A stretch of 64,000 nt of DNA from Eunapius fragilis (GCA_963681505.1 OY811975.1:2268042-2332041), one strand, 5' to 3'. Numbered from the stretch's first letter, positions 22,701 to 32,793 are shown. Numbers and translations: made by a program. Notes: generated from the letters alone by a model not told the origin.

Positions 22701-23896
22701 GGGGGCCACCGTGGAAGGGAAGGTGCCAAGTGACCCGCGGACTTCCAAGGATGCAGTGACTGTTGGCGTCAAGGGGCAGGGGGTGGTGGTCAGTGATGGT
22801 GAAGTTGCAGGGCTAGATGAGTTGGGCGTTGTGCCCACGCTGCCTGCCATGGTCTCACTGTCTGAGCTACACGAGGAGGAGGGTGACTCTGGTGGTTCTT
22901 CTGGATCTGATGAAGGTGAGAGGTTATGTGTTGCTGCTACCCACACAATCACATCTTAATTTGTGGCATTCAGTCAAAATGCATTAATTTTAATATTAAT
23001 TTCTTAAATAAATCTTCCACATAAGAATTCCTTGTCAAAGCTACATGTACCTGTGTATTTCAATATGCACAGTTAACATTTCACTGATTTGCATATCAAA
23101 TTTAACTTAGCATTAGTTTTTGCTTATCACATACAAACTACACGTATATGTCAAGTTAGACAGACTTTACATGTTTAATATTTTTTCCTCTGAGTAACAA
23201 GCTAAGTACAGCATATTTAAATCTAGAAATGCATATGTCTACAACCCCAAGTACATGTATGAGGTGGTCATTATATGCTAGCTTCTTCGTTCCTGTACTC
23301 TTCTCTTCTTATATATAGGTGATGCAACAAACGCAGCCGAAAATTCGAAGCTTTGCGAAATATGTCAGAAGCGTGTGTTGCCGGCCAACTTTGTCACTCA
23401 CCAAGCTGCGTGCTCGCGGCTCCACTCCGGCTGCTCCAAAGCCGTGGCGGACCCGCCAGGCACCAGCGACAAGGGTAGTGCACGTCAAAAACCTGCGGCG
23501 GTGAAGTCTAAGAAAAAGGAGAGCGGCCCAAGGAGCGGGGCGGCCGTCGTGCCAACGGACGACGGGGACGACCTGGACGCCATGCTAGCCGAACTCGCCC
23601 TAACCGACACCAGGTGCAAGTTCGCGAACTGCCCGAAGTCTGTGAACCTCGTTTCCCAGCGTTGTTCCTTCTGCAAGGGGCGCTTTTGCATGGCGCACGG
23701 TATCCCGGAGGTGCACGGATGTGAAGCAGCCGCCAAGAGGCAAGCGCGACAGGATGCGTGCAGCAGCAGCGCCGCTGGATCAAAGCCGAAGAAGGCGCTT
23801 AATCCCGCTAAGAGGGCGCACCTGCAGAGAACTCTTGGCAAGAAGATCGATGAAGCGTCGTGCGGACGTCGCTCAAAACGTGAAACTGGGAAATGA
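11303..23896 (+). CDS. IGHMBP2: IGHMBP2/SMUBP2 superfamily 1 helicase, 19 exons
   Basis: Exons by hand: 11303-11549, 11994-12189, 12580-12919, 13783-13840, 14030-14181, 14698-14790, 15006-15085, 15345-15396, 16546-16643, 16979-17071, 17440-17529, 18909-19027, 19569-19663, 19822-19948, 20714-20890, 21467-21653, 22364-22517, 22603-22915, 23319-23896. All have GT-AG borders and matching phases, giving about 1082 residues. IGHMBP2 is an ATP-dependent 5'-3' RNA/DNA helicase associated with ribosomes and tRNA-related factors. Seen: SSQ-R-x-GLYGR N-terminus, Walker A GPPGTGKT (about 238-245), [19 protein letters not shown] box, [43 protein letters not shown], an R3H domain (about 750-810) keeping R and H in ERKMVHELCEELG, a CxxC...HxxxC finger (about 903-924) and an AN1 zinc finger (about 988-1023). 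A run of eight Glu interrupts the region before Walker A. No disablements. Confidence 0.95.
11750..11985. repeat. Pyrimidine minisatellite in IGHMBP2 intron 1
   Basis: Alternating CCCCTCTCCTCCTCCT units run up to the exon 2 acceptor at 11993 and could serve as an extended polypyrimidine tract. Confidence 0.9.
12965..13212. mobile_element. FB1 foldback, copy 2 (IGHMBP2 intron 3)
   Basis: Arms begin ACAAGTGATAAAAA and end TTTTTATCAC, with AAGGAAACTAGGCACCTGA mirrored by TCAGGTGCCTAGTTTCCTT. The copy-specific bases are mirrored in both arms. Confidence 0.85.
13700..13990. repeat. GT/AC microsatellites around exon 4
   Basis: (GT)n at 13723-13777 runs directly into the exon 4 acceptor, and (AC)n lies at 13872-13925, just after the donor at 13841. 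This 58-bp exon is sandwiched between opposite-strand repeats that could pair in the pre-mRNA. Confidence 0.9.
14184..14340. repeat. 18-bp tandem repeat (GGGGTGTGGTAATATAAG)
   Basis: About four units start just after the exon 5 donor and decay into G-rich variants. Confidence 0.9.
14400..14690. repeat. AC/ATGC-rich repeat, IGHMBP2 intron 5
   Basis: Imperfect ACACATGCAC-type repeats. All ORFs here are repeat artefacts. Confidence 0.85.
15405..16240. repeat. (ATGT)n microsatellite, IGHMBP2 intron 8
   Basis: About 500 bp of almost pure GTAT repeat (15407-15908), then mixed GT/GTAT blocks to about 16240. It begins only about 10 bp after the exon 8 splice donor at 15397. Confidence 0.98.
16790..16976. 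repeat. Pyrimidine-rich tract before exon 10
   Basis: CCCTCCCTTC-type sequence runs into the acceptor at 16978. Confidence 0.85.
17095..17360. repeat. Tandem repeat in IGHMBP2 intron 10
   Basis: Units built from ATCCATCAGAGTAGGGGTCA and CTCAGTTAGCACCAT. A compound block of about 120 bp is duplicated. Confidence 0.9.
17530..18075. repeat. GTGT(A/G)C-rich repeat, IGHMBP2 intron 11
   Basis: Imperfect GTGTGTACATGTGTATG repeats. The TIR element at 18076 is inserted into it and the repeat resumes at 18780. Confidence 0.9.
18076..18779. mobile_element. Tc1/mariner-like non-autonomous element (704 bp)
   Basis: Terminal inverted repeats of roughly 55-60 bp start CAGTACCGGTCATAATAAAA and continue through a CTACGATCGTAG palindrome. 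The element is flanked by TA on both sides (18074-18075 and 18780-18781). No transposase ORF. It sits in IGHMBP2 intron 11, inside a GT-rich repeat. Confidence 0.9.
19028..19568. other. IGHMBP2 intron 12 with short inverted repeats
   Basis: ACACCATATAA(A/G)GTGTG motifs occur as imperfect inverted copies at 19058-19160. No gene seen. Confidence 0.5.
19949..20713. other. IGHMBP2 intron 14, G-runs and TACATGTA clusters
   Basis: Broken G tracts at 20250-20282 and repeated TACATGTACATG. No coding sequence. Confidence 0.6.
21740..21990. repeat. Possible decayed TIR element in IGHMBP2 intron 16
   Basis: ATTCGCGCAATCTGATTGG and GACTCTAAGTGCCAG on the left are echoed in inverted form by TTGCGCGATAATGTATTGG and GGCACTTAGAATCC on the right. 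Weak. Confidence 0.3.
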
Positions 23897-24225
23897 GTGT
23901 CTGCCTGCAGAGGATGTGATGTATCGCGGGACGCAACTTATTTCCGCTTCGTCGGGCAGTTTGAAAGGCTTTGTCGTACTAGAAATTCTATGGTTATGGG
24001 ATATGTATGTATTTGTGATTACGTCATTTTGCATGTTCTCTTTCTGATTGGAAAAATGAATGTCGAGATCCAATTGATCTTTATGGCGGGTGGTATAAAT
24101 TACTGAATGGTTTTTCCACTCATTCATACTGCTTCCCAGCTATAGGTTTCTGAATTCAAGCATTTCTGTATACTCTTACAAATAGCCATGCACACAACAG
24201 CCCTTCAAGGTAAGCTCACAGGGGT

Positions 24226-24247
24226 GGGGGGGGGGGGGGGGGGGGGG
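24226..24247. repeat. Poly-G tract (22)
   Basis: One of many long G or C homopolymers in this window. Confidence 0.95.
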
Positions 24248-24305
24248 AATGTGTATAGAATCAATTCTCCATTCCCCGTTGATTTTATTCTGGTACAACA
24301 TTTTT

Positions 24306-24410
24306 TACAAGTAACTGAAAACATTCTCTATGAAGTAAGTTGGTGGGATAATACAGGATTTGTAGGCAAAAAGCAAGGAAACAAGGGCCTGTAATTTCCT
24401 AGTAGATAGG
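24306..24410 (+). mobile_element. FB1 left arm only, copy 3
   Basis: ACAAGTAACTGAAAACATTC, then AAAAGCAAGGAAACAAGGG. The right arm is missing, so it is truncated. Confidence 0.7.
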
Positions 24411-24529
24411 AAGTATGTATGGTGCCAGGACATGTATTGCATTATGAGTGCGAGAGAGATATTTGACATCAAGATTTATAGTATATGAGAGAGGGCGGAC
24501 GGTTGCATGGGATCGGCCGCGTTACAAAT

Positions 24530-24945
24530 GTATCAGTATTGTACCGCGATCCGATTAGTCATGCAATTCCAGGAGTTACCTTAATTTGTTTACCCATGAA
24601 GACACTTGTTTACTTTCTACCAAATCAGCTGGTATGCTATTCATGCGTGTACATATACATTGGAAAGCTATTACGTTTTTTGGGAAAGACATCCCTATAC
24701 GCTTCTATGAACGTTATACACCGATAAATAGACTCATTTGAATGTTGCCTGTCCTCCTTGCTCTTGCTGGGAGTAAGGTCCATTTATTTTCGGCCGACTG
24801 AAATGAATTAATTTTCCCGCGCCCATGCATGTATTTCCCCGCCCATATACGTGTAAACAGAAGAAAAGACCGCATTCCATTTCAACACCATGTATTCCGG
24901 CTCTTTCATACAATAAATGATGGCTCGCACAAAGTGAAGGCTCTC
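24530..24945 (+). repeat. Dispersed ~400-bp repeat ending ATGGCTCGCACAAAG
   Basis: Clearly homologous to 39990-40395: shared CAGGAGTTACCTTAATTTG, TTCGGCCGACTGAAAT, TTTCCCCGCCCATA and CGTGTAAACAGAAGAAAAGA. Both end in ATACAATAAAT(G/A)ATGGCTCGCACAAAG, reading Met-Ala-Arg-Thr-Lys. Here a stop follows at once. Confidence 0.75.
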
Positions 24946-25154
24946 ACTGGTCCCCCTTTTTATCGGACCACTTACGGCACTACCTAAAACCCCGTTTGTG
25001 GTATCCCCGGACCACTTGCAGTGCCATAAGTGGTTCGGGGGGACCCCCATACGGTTCCATGGGTGCCCTCTGTGTGTGATGTGGTAAACAAATAGGTGTA
25101 CTTGTTCCGGCTCTAAGTGGTGCAGATTTACTCACTCTCACCATTGTTAAAGCC

Positions 25155-25165
25155 ACGCACGCACG

Positions 25166-25207
<42 letters not shown>

Positions 25208-25279
25208 CACACACACATGCACACAAACAGTGGCACACACATTCACACATATAATGACATTCATGCATATACACACACT

Positions 25280-25320
<41 letters not shown>

Positions 25321-25520
25321 TCACACACAATTCGGTCCACATGCACACTGTTCACTGTTCGGTCCAGACAGTCATTATTCAGTCCACACTCACAATCAAT
25401 CACTCGAGCAACTTCAGTCTACACACAAACTAAGTACGCACTCATACACACATGCACTAGTATTGTTCATGCAGCCCACACCTTGTACACACTGTAATGT
25501 TCACACATGTATAATCACAC
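25155..25520. repeat. AC-rich microsatellite
   Basis: CGCA then AC tracts at 25155-25204 and 25270-25320, degenerating to 25520. Confidence 0.95.
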
Positions 25521-25527
25521 ACTGATT

Positions 25528-25618
25528 CACAGCAAAAACGGATTGGTGCATGTCACTAGAAATCGTGAATAGGGCACTCGATTTTGCTAGTGACATGCAC
25601 CAATCCGTTTTTGCTGTG
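25528..25618. mobile_element. Short foldback with perfect 32-bp arms
   Basis: Left arm 25528-25559 (CACAGCAAAAACGGATTGGT...) is exactly reverse-complementary to 25587-25618. The loop is 27 bp. Confidence 0.85.
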
Positions 25619-25750
25619 TATGAACGGAGATGTATAAAATGTGCGGAACTGCGCGGCTAATGTCACGCGGCCGCAGAGATGGTCCAGCATTCATTTTGTA
25701 TTTACAAAGTTATCTGTGCATGACTATGCGTGTCTAGTACATGCAATGTA

Positions 25751-25915
25751 CACTGTGCAAAAAATAGGATATACGCTATTGTATATTTTGCGTATATTTC
25801 GAGTATACGCACGAATATACGCGTGCGTATACGCGAAATATCCCACTGGTATATTTTGCGTATAGAACCAATTTCGCACTGCGTATATTTCGAGTATCCT
25901 CAAATGTATCACGTG
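25751..25915 (+). mobile_element. CACTGTGCAAAAAA element, TATACGC-rich, copy 1
   Basis: Starts CACTGTGCAAAAAATAGG and consists largely of GCGTATATTTCG-type units in both orientations. A relative runs in the opposite orientation at 35390-35574. Confidence 0.6.
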
Positions 25916-26179
25916 CGCTTATGGAGGATTCTCTAATTAATGTCTCCGGATACTACACTGTACCTACGTTGACCGTATACTGTATTGGGTACGCCACCCG
26001 ATTATGTTCGTTGTATACTGGCTTGATTAGTATTAAAATTATTATCAATATTAAATAAAGCAATACAATCAATAGACAACGTTCAAGCTCTCCAGCCATC
26101 CAGGAAGGAGATACTCCAGTAGTGGCCCTCCAACCCGCCGTTGCCACGAGTTGCTCAGAAATCCATTGCAACCTCTTCT

Positions 26180-27180
26180 AACGAAACGCGCGGCAGTAGT
26201 TGAGCGTAGGCTTCAAACTGCTTCCCTGTACTGTCACCATAGTCCATATAGCTACAGCAAAATAGAGCATCCATACGATACAAATGCAAACAGAGGCCTA
26301 CACTGACGGCGGGATTGCTTGACAAGCTCAGCTGAATCTGAAGTTTCCTTGTCTAGCTGCAGGGAATATACAGGGTTAAAACAAACGAAGCCATTACCTT
26401 ATACTCCAAAGCAATCCGCTACTTCTCTATCTCCGCTCTTCGTATAATTTGTCAATTCTGACAACAGACACTGATAAACAGCAAGTGTGAATGAAAACGC
26501 AATCTCTTACCCGCTCTGCCTTTGCTAGTCTTTATGACGTCTCTAAATTTGATCGAGAAAAAAAAGGTGATGATCACTGCTTACGCTTCGAGACTTCCAG
26601 CTGGATTCTCCTCAGTAGGAAAAAAAAAGCCGATATAATGTTACTGTACCTGTACAGAAAGTGATGTCCTTTTCCCTCGAGTTGGTCTTACAGCATCGCT
26701 TTGAGACAGTTTTGGATCTGTAGTTTCGCAACCTCCTGCAGTAGTGTAACGGACCGTGCAAACAGCATCGCCATGCTGCCTAGGACCTAGGGTTTGGCGC
26801 GGTCTTCTTCGTCATCATCGTACTAGTATCGATATACATGTACATGTAGGTTCTGCTGTGACGACATGACTTCATCGTTTCTCGGGGACCTGTTAGAGGA
26901 GAGACTTGGGAATTAGCCACTAGTCCCTCAATTTACTTGAAGACCCACCTAAGATATTTCTTCTGGATGATAGGAACGTACGGTTATAGTTGCAGTAGAT
27001 TTCCCGACGATGACGCCATATATGCATGCGGCTTTGAAGAGTCTACGCATGCGCGTTACATTCATTTGACAAGAAGCCTCGTACACACTGTATTTGTTCT
27101 GCTCAGAGTGGGGTTTCAAAAGCAACTTAGAAATGACTTATTTGATGTACACAAGACTGTATTACAATACCTGGTCTGGC
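26180..27180. other. Intergenic, nothing recognised
   Basis: No supported gene. A 72-residue minus-strand ORF at 25953-26171 with a hydrophobic Leu/Ile stretch is AT-driven and unconvincing. Confidence 0.4.
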
Positions 27181-27184
27181 CACT

Positions 27185-27910
27185 AACATGATTCTATTTG
27201 ATGCACACCTACGAACATGACTCTATTAGATGCACACCAGGGACTGCCACTTTATTTGATGCAAATAAGCAAACCCAAGTCTGGCCGCTATCCTGATTCT
27301 ATTTGAAGCCCACCAGGTCTGGTCGCTACCAAGATTCTATTAGATGCACACCAGGGATTGGCCACTACTAGAATTTAATGATTCAATTTGATGCAAACTG
27401 GGTCAGTTTGCTAACATGATTCTATTTGATGCACACCAGGGTCTGATCGATATCACAAACCTACCAGATGTACAACAGCGACTGGCCACTAGCGTGTCTT
27501 TACTTGATGCAGACGAGTTAATATGATTCCATTTGATACACACCAGGTCTGGCTGCTAACATGATTCTATATGATGCACACCAGGGACTGCTGCTCGCAT
27601 TACTTGATATGCTAGTACGTGGCAATTCCTAATGTGAGGGTCATGGTAGCAGTGTGCATCAGACAGAATCATATCAGCGGCCAGACCTGGTGTGCATCAA
27701 ATAAAGCTATTGGCCATTCTCTGGTGTGCAGCTGATAGGATTGTGGTATCAACCAGATCCTAGTGAGCATCAAATAGAAACATGGTAGCGACCAGACCAA
27801 TGTGCATAAAATAGAATCAGGATACCCTAATTTCATAAAAAAGATTCAATCTGATGCACACCAGGTCTGGCCGCTATCCTGATTCCATTTGATCACATGA
27901 CCCTATTAGA
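27185..27910. repeat. Degenerate ~40-bp repeat array with an inverted segment
   Basis: Units resembling TCTGGCCGCTAACATGATTC and TATTTGATGCACACCAGG recur irregularly to about 27620, are inverted at about 27640-27830, then direct again to 27900. Confidence 0.8.
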
Positions 27911-27949
27911 AGCATGATGCATGGAAGAAGTGTACTGCGTCATTGCTAT

Positions 27950-28910
27950 ATAGTAATATATGGCCACACCCCTTTGTAAGACTTCTATGTATGTACATTA
28001 ACATGACATGTACATGTAGGGAAACGTTCGGTTACACCCAGCTAGTCTCACAAGTGGAGATAGAATAGTACACAACATGTACATGTAAAGATGTAACAAT
28101 ACAACAAATGTAAGTTCACATCAGATCTTTCAGTTTCATTCAATTGATGTAAGGCTTGATCCTATCAGGGTGAAAATATATCATTTAAAGATATCACACC
28201 ATGCAAACATACCATACATACAATTTGGATGAAGACTATTGAGAAGGATAGATTCTTAGTGCACTCAGCTACTAAATGGCAGTAATACTGGTGCCACCTC
28301 CAAGCGCCAAGCCTCTAGCTAAACATTTTCATTCTGAATGCTCCAAAATCACATTCGCCTCTTTCAAACCACATTCTAAGCATCTTCACCTACTCACACA
28401 GATATAAGCACGTACAGACAATTGTAAACATATGTGGATGCACATGCACATACTGGTATAAAATGCAGACACATGCATACACACATCTTGACAGAATTGT
28501 GCTTTCTTCTCCTAGTGACATGCAGACACAGATACACACACATGCGTACCCTATGTATGTAGCTGCACACATGCCAATATCCTCCCAAAAGGTCCTTCAA
28601 TACAACCACTACATGTAAGAATGTTCACAGAACAATGAAAGCCCTACACAGCTAGGCACCAAAACATATTGCTGCCTGGGTCTATTTGGCACTGACTAAA
28701 CATCACACAGTGAACTATAAAAACTTCAGAGTGACACCAAAGCAATCAAACTTCAGTGCTAACAGCCCACAGTTAGTCCACCAACCCTCCCCTTTGGCAG
28801 GAGTGCCCCAGTTATCAAGACTGTGGCTACATGCATCATGGTAGCCTCATCATGGGGTGTGGCAAAGCAGCCATCCCACCAACTGTGTGAGTGTATTACC
28901 CCTTGGCAAC
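27950..28910. other. Intergenic, nothing recognised
   Basis: No gene or clear repeat beyond scattered ACATGTA motifs. Confidence 0.4.
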
Positions 28911-29079
28911 TTCTTCAAGTATGTGTATGTGTGTGTATGTGTATATGTGTGTATGTGTGTGCGCATGTGTGTGCATGCAAGGTGAGTGTTAAGATCATGT
29001 GATGTGGTTTAGTAGACATTATTAGGTGATTAGGGTAAGTAGGAATGCTAGCATTAAATACCAAACCATCTTCATCAGG

Positions 29080-30138
29080 CACCTGATGACAGTATGAGGT
29101 GAACACATGACAGTATGAGGTGAGCACATGACAGTATGAGGTGAGCACATGACAGCATGAGGTTAGCACATGATAATAACATGAGGTGAGCACATGACGA
29201 CAGCATGAGGTGAGCACATGACAGCATGAGGTGAGCACATGATGACAACATGAGGTTAGCACATGATGACAGCATGAGGTTAGCACATGATGACAGTATG
29301 AGGTGAGCACATGACAGCATGAGGTTAGCACATGATGACAACATGAGGGTAGCACATGTCAGCATGAGGTGAGCACATGATAACAACATGAGGTGAGCAC
29401 ATGATGACAGCATGAGGTTAGCACATGATGACAGCATGAGGTGAGCACATGACAGCATGAGGTGAGCACATGATGACAGCATGAGGTTAGCACATGATGA
29501 CAGCATGAGGTTAGCACATGATGACAGCATGAGGTTAGCACATGATGACAGTATGAGGTGAGCACATGACAGCATGAGGTTAGCACATGATGACAACATG
29601 AGGGTAGCACATGTCAGCATGAGGTGAGCACATGATGGCAGCATGAGGTTAGCGCATGATGACAGCATAAGGATAGCACATGATGACAGCATGAGGTGAG
29701 CACATGATGACAGTACGAGGTGAGCACATGACAGCATGAGGTTAGCACATGATGACAGTATGCGGTGAGATCATGACAGCATGAGGTGAGCACATGATGA
29801 CAGTATGAGGTGAGCACATGACAGCATGAGGTTAGCACATGATGACAGTATGAGGTGAGCACATGATGACAGCATGAGGTTAGCACATAATGACAGTATG
29901 AGGTGAGCACATGACAGCATGAGGTTAGCACATAATGACAGTATGAGGTGAGCACATGACAGCATGAGGTTAGCACATGATGACAGCATGAGGTGAGCAC
30001 ATGATGTCAGCATGAGGTGAGCACATGACAGCATGAGGTGAGCACATGACGACAGCATGAGGTGAGCACATGACAGCATGAGGTGAGCACATGATGACAG
30101 CATGAGGTGAGCACATGACAGCATGAGGTGAGCACATT
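29080..30138. repeat. 21/24-bp minisatellite
   Basis: About 1.06 kb of AGCACATGACAGCATGAGGTG (21) and AGCACATGATGACAGCATGAGG-type (24) units. All units are multiples of three, so several minus frames stay open. I do not regard these as genes. Confidence 0.97.
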
Positions 30139-30304
30139 ATTATCAAGGAGGCCATTGTTCATGTGCATCAGACTGTCAAACGGCATACGCTTGTCTCACC
30201 AATAACTCAGAACACACATATACATGCAATGTACCCAGAGCACCGATCCTGCATGCTTGATGCACAGATTACATCATGACCAATGTAACAGGAACATTGA
30301 ATCA

Positions 30305-30500
30305 GTGAATATACACACGTTGAACGTGTACACATATACATGCTCACATACACATGTATGCGCATACATGCACACAACAAACACACACGCACACACATGT
30401 ACCAAATGCACACACATATCATACATGTTACTATTACATACACATGTATACACACACACACACACAACACACACACAATCACACACATATGCAGCATGTA
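30305..30500. repeat. AC/ACATGT-rich microsatellite
   Basis: Imperfect ACACACATG repeats with no gene. Confidence 0.85.
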
Positions 30501-30618
30501 GCCTGACCCTGGGCGTGTATACTGAGCTGGTTGCCACAGTTACAATCAGCCCATTTCAAAAGGTGACTTTTAAAAATTGATTATAATAGTATGTATGACA
30601 ACCATAAATTATTTATAT

Positions 30619-30909
30619 ACAAGTAAATAAAAACATTCTCTAACGAGAGAGTTGTTGGTATATAGGATTGACCAATGGTGGTGTAAAAAGCACGAAAACA
30701 AGAGTGACAGAAATTTTACTGGAAAATTGAAATAGGCCTATATTTAGCCCATTACTCAGGCATGTGTGTTATATTGTGTGCTAAATATAGGCCTATTTCA
30801 ATTTTCCAGTAAAATTTCTGTCACTCTTGTTTCCGTGCTTTTTACACCACCATTGGTCAATCCTATATACCAACAACTCTCTCGTTAGAGAATGTTTTTA
30901 TTTACTTGT
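30619..30909. mobile_element. FB1 foldback, copy 4 (complete)
   Basis: Arms of more than 110 bp start ACAAGTAAATAAAAACATTC. The copy-specific ATTGACCAATGGTGG is mirrored by CCACCATTGGTCAAT. It lies about 70 bp past the stop of the proline-rich gene. Confidence 0.9.
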
Positions 30910-30981
30910 TTCATAGGTTTTTTTTCACCGTCAATGAAATGTAGGAAGAGCATATATAATTTGGACGATCCCCTTTATCTC

Positions 30982-31659
30982 TTAATGCAATAACAAATAA
31001 CTTAAATAATAATAATTATAATTATATGAAGTAGTAGTGTTTATTGTTAATTGTCCTCGCCCGCGCCCTCGTCTCCTGCGGGGACGTCCTCCTCCCCGGC
31101 CTCCCCGCCATGCTGCATTCTGCCAGGGTGGCAGTGGCCATGCAGGCCAGGGAGGGAGCACAGTCGGCTGTGGTACCTGCGGGAGCGCAGCTGGTGGTGG
31201 TGGTGGCGGGATTATCCCTGCTTGTTGTTCCGCCAGGAACACCGGCGGGGGCAGCGCTGGTGGTGCCGGGGGGGGTAGCGCTGGTGGTGCCGGCGAGGTC
31301 AGCGCTGGTGGTGCCGGCGGGGGCAGCGCTGGTGGTGCTGGCGGGGGCAGCGCTGGTGGTGCTGGCGGGGGTAGCGCTGGTGGTGCCGGCGGGGTCAGCG
31401 CTGGTGGTGCCGGCGGGGGCAGCGCTGGTGGTGCCGGCGGGGGCAGCGCTGGTGGTGCTGGCGGGGGTAGCGCTGGTGGTGCCGGCGGTGGTAGCGCTGC
31501 TGGTAGTGGTGGTGGGGGCAGTGCTGCTGGTGGTGGTAGGAGTGGCGGGGCTTCTGGAGGTGGCGGGGTGAAGGGGAGAGGAGTCGGACGATGTATGTCA
31601 TCCTCTTCTTCCTCCGACCCCTCTTGATTAAAAAAATCCGTAAGGTCTTCAGCTGACAT
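30982..31659 (-). CDS. Proline-rich minisatellite-coded protein
   Basis: 225 residues. An acidic N-terminus (MSAEDLTDFFNQEGSEEEED) is followed by about 130 residues built from an 8-residue PPAPPALP unit coded by a 24-bp minisatellite. A basic GGRGGGRPRRRRGRGRGQ segment and a short Tyr/Leu-rich end close it. The ATG abuts a splice acceptor (CATGTAG|ATG, intron 31660-31762). The donor CAAAAAGAG|gtaag and a TATA box upstream make this look like a real transcription unit. No family recognised. The RG-rich tail could bind nucleic acid (inference). The end of the ORF runs into AT-rich sequence next to FB1, so the native C-terminus may be shorter or altered. Confidence 0.5.
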   Translation of the reverse strand: MSAEDLTDFFNQEGSEEEEDDIHRPTPLPFTPPPPEAPPLLPPPAALPPPPLPAALPPPAPPALPPPAPPALPPPAPPALPPPAPPALTPPAPPALPPPAPPALPPPAPPALPPPAPPALTSPAPPALPPPAPPALPPPVFLAEQQAGIIPPPPPPAALPQVPQPTVLPPWPAWPLPPWQNAAWRGGRGGGRPRRRRGRGRGQLTINTTTSYNYNYYYLSYLLLH

Positions 31660-31806
31660 CTACATGTACGTGACAGAGACTGAGAGTATGATTTTAAAAA
31701 TTTTTACCTTATTCTTTTTTCAAGCAAGTTTACCCGTGAATCCACATAGAGTATATTCTTACCTCTTTTTGCAAAGTGCACTATAATTCAGCGGGTGCAT
31801 GACTGA

Positions 31807-31816
31807 CTTTTATATA
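31807..31816 (-). promoter_or_regulatory. TATA box of the proline-rich gene
   Basis: Minus-strand GGTATATAAAAG lies about 25 bp upstream of a short 5' UTR exon ending at the donor 31762/31763. Confidence 0.5.
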
Positions 31817-32223
31817 CCTGCAAAGCCTTAACACGTGTACAGACTGTGCTATATTTCTATTGGTCCAATTCCATCATATTAACGGCATGTGCTAAAATGT
31901 TATTGGTCAAATTTGAAAAGGCTCCAATCTAAACATGGAGGTGTAGCCTACATGAAGTAAAGCTGGATAGTGTGGGAACTCAGGAAGTGAACTACATGAC
32001 TGCATGTAGATCTGGGATAACATGGCACCATGCAGATTGATAAGGATATGTTTTCAGATGAGTAATATCTGTGGACAGGGTCTGCATGTTATGAGTGTGG
32101 GCAGAATGTCTGAATTTTTCACTACATAAATGTGAGAGTAGAAGTACCTTATGGTAGCTATAACAAGTTGATTTGCCAAAGTACAAGACTATTGGTGGCA
32201 TGTGGTGGCAAGAAAGTCTGCTG

Positions 32224-32562
32224 CTAGTGCTGGTGGTGTGTACAATGGACAAAGCACTTGAAATGTACATGAGATTGGCTTAAGACCACACTTTTGCATG
32301 TATCATGAATTGATACATGTGCTTTAGAAACCAATGCCTCTGCCCCAATCTTACTTACTGCTGCATGGGCAGATCTAGTAACAACCTTTTGAGCTAGCAA
32401 TGGATGAGACTTACAAAAAGCATCATTTACTTCACTTAGAAGCTCCATTAGTGCATGAGATTTGGGTTCATACAAGGAGTAGCTATATGGGAGAAGGATA
32501 AGGTTGCAGTTATTTTCATTACACCTATAGTTCTCAGCCCTTGCAACTGCAATTTCATTCAT
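32224..32562 (-). other. Unrecognised ORF, possible exon
   Basis: 112 residues starting MNEIAVARAENYRCNENN, of coding-like composition. No family recognised and no flanking exons identified. Confidence 0.25.
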
Positions 32563-32716
32563 AGTTGCAACACATGTACATGGCTAGACAGATAAGGAAG
32601 CCTTCAAATAAGCCTTTTTATACATCAGATTAAAACAATAGACACTATACTACTGTACACACAGTTGCATGCTTTACATGTGAAGTGAATGGTTTTGTGC
32701 AGATCCGTGCTGTACA

Positions 32717-32790
32717 TAGTTGTGCGGGCCCTTCTACCGCGTTTGGTCAGGTAGTAGGGTGACAAGCCCGACCAAACACCGCCCGACTAT
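32717..32790. mobile_element. GC-rich hairpin element H2 with 8-bp TSD
   Basis: Starts TAGTTGTGCGGG and ends CCGCCCGACTAT, with internal GTTTGGTCAGG/CCCGACCAAAC pairing. Flanks are GCTGTACA (32709-32716) and GCTCTACA (32791-32798), an 8-bp duplication with one mismatch. It lies directly beyond the stop of the lysine-rich gene. Confidence 0.7.
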
Positions 32791-32793
32791 GCT

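Noticed and set aside
24920..24937. Histone H3 gene start (MARTK)
   Set aside because: Stops after five codons and no H3 body follows. Kept only as a repeat-linked curiosity.
29075..30155. Several minus ORFs up to 220 residues, and a CRISPR-like appearance
   Set aside because: Plain tandem minisatellite with no unique spacers. ORFs are repeat artefacts.
31037..31627. Gly/Ala-rich plus ORFs
   Set aside because: Antisense of the proline-rich repeat. The minus frame has the promoter, intron and acidic/basic ends.
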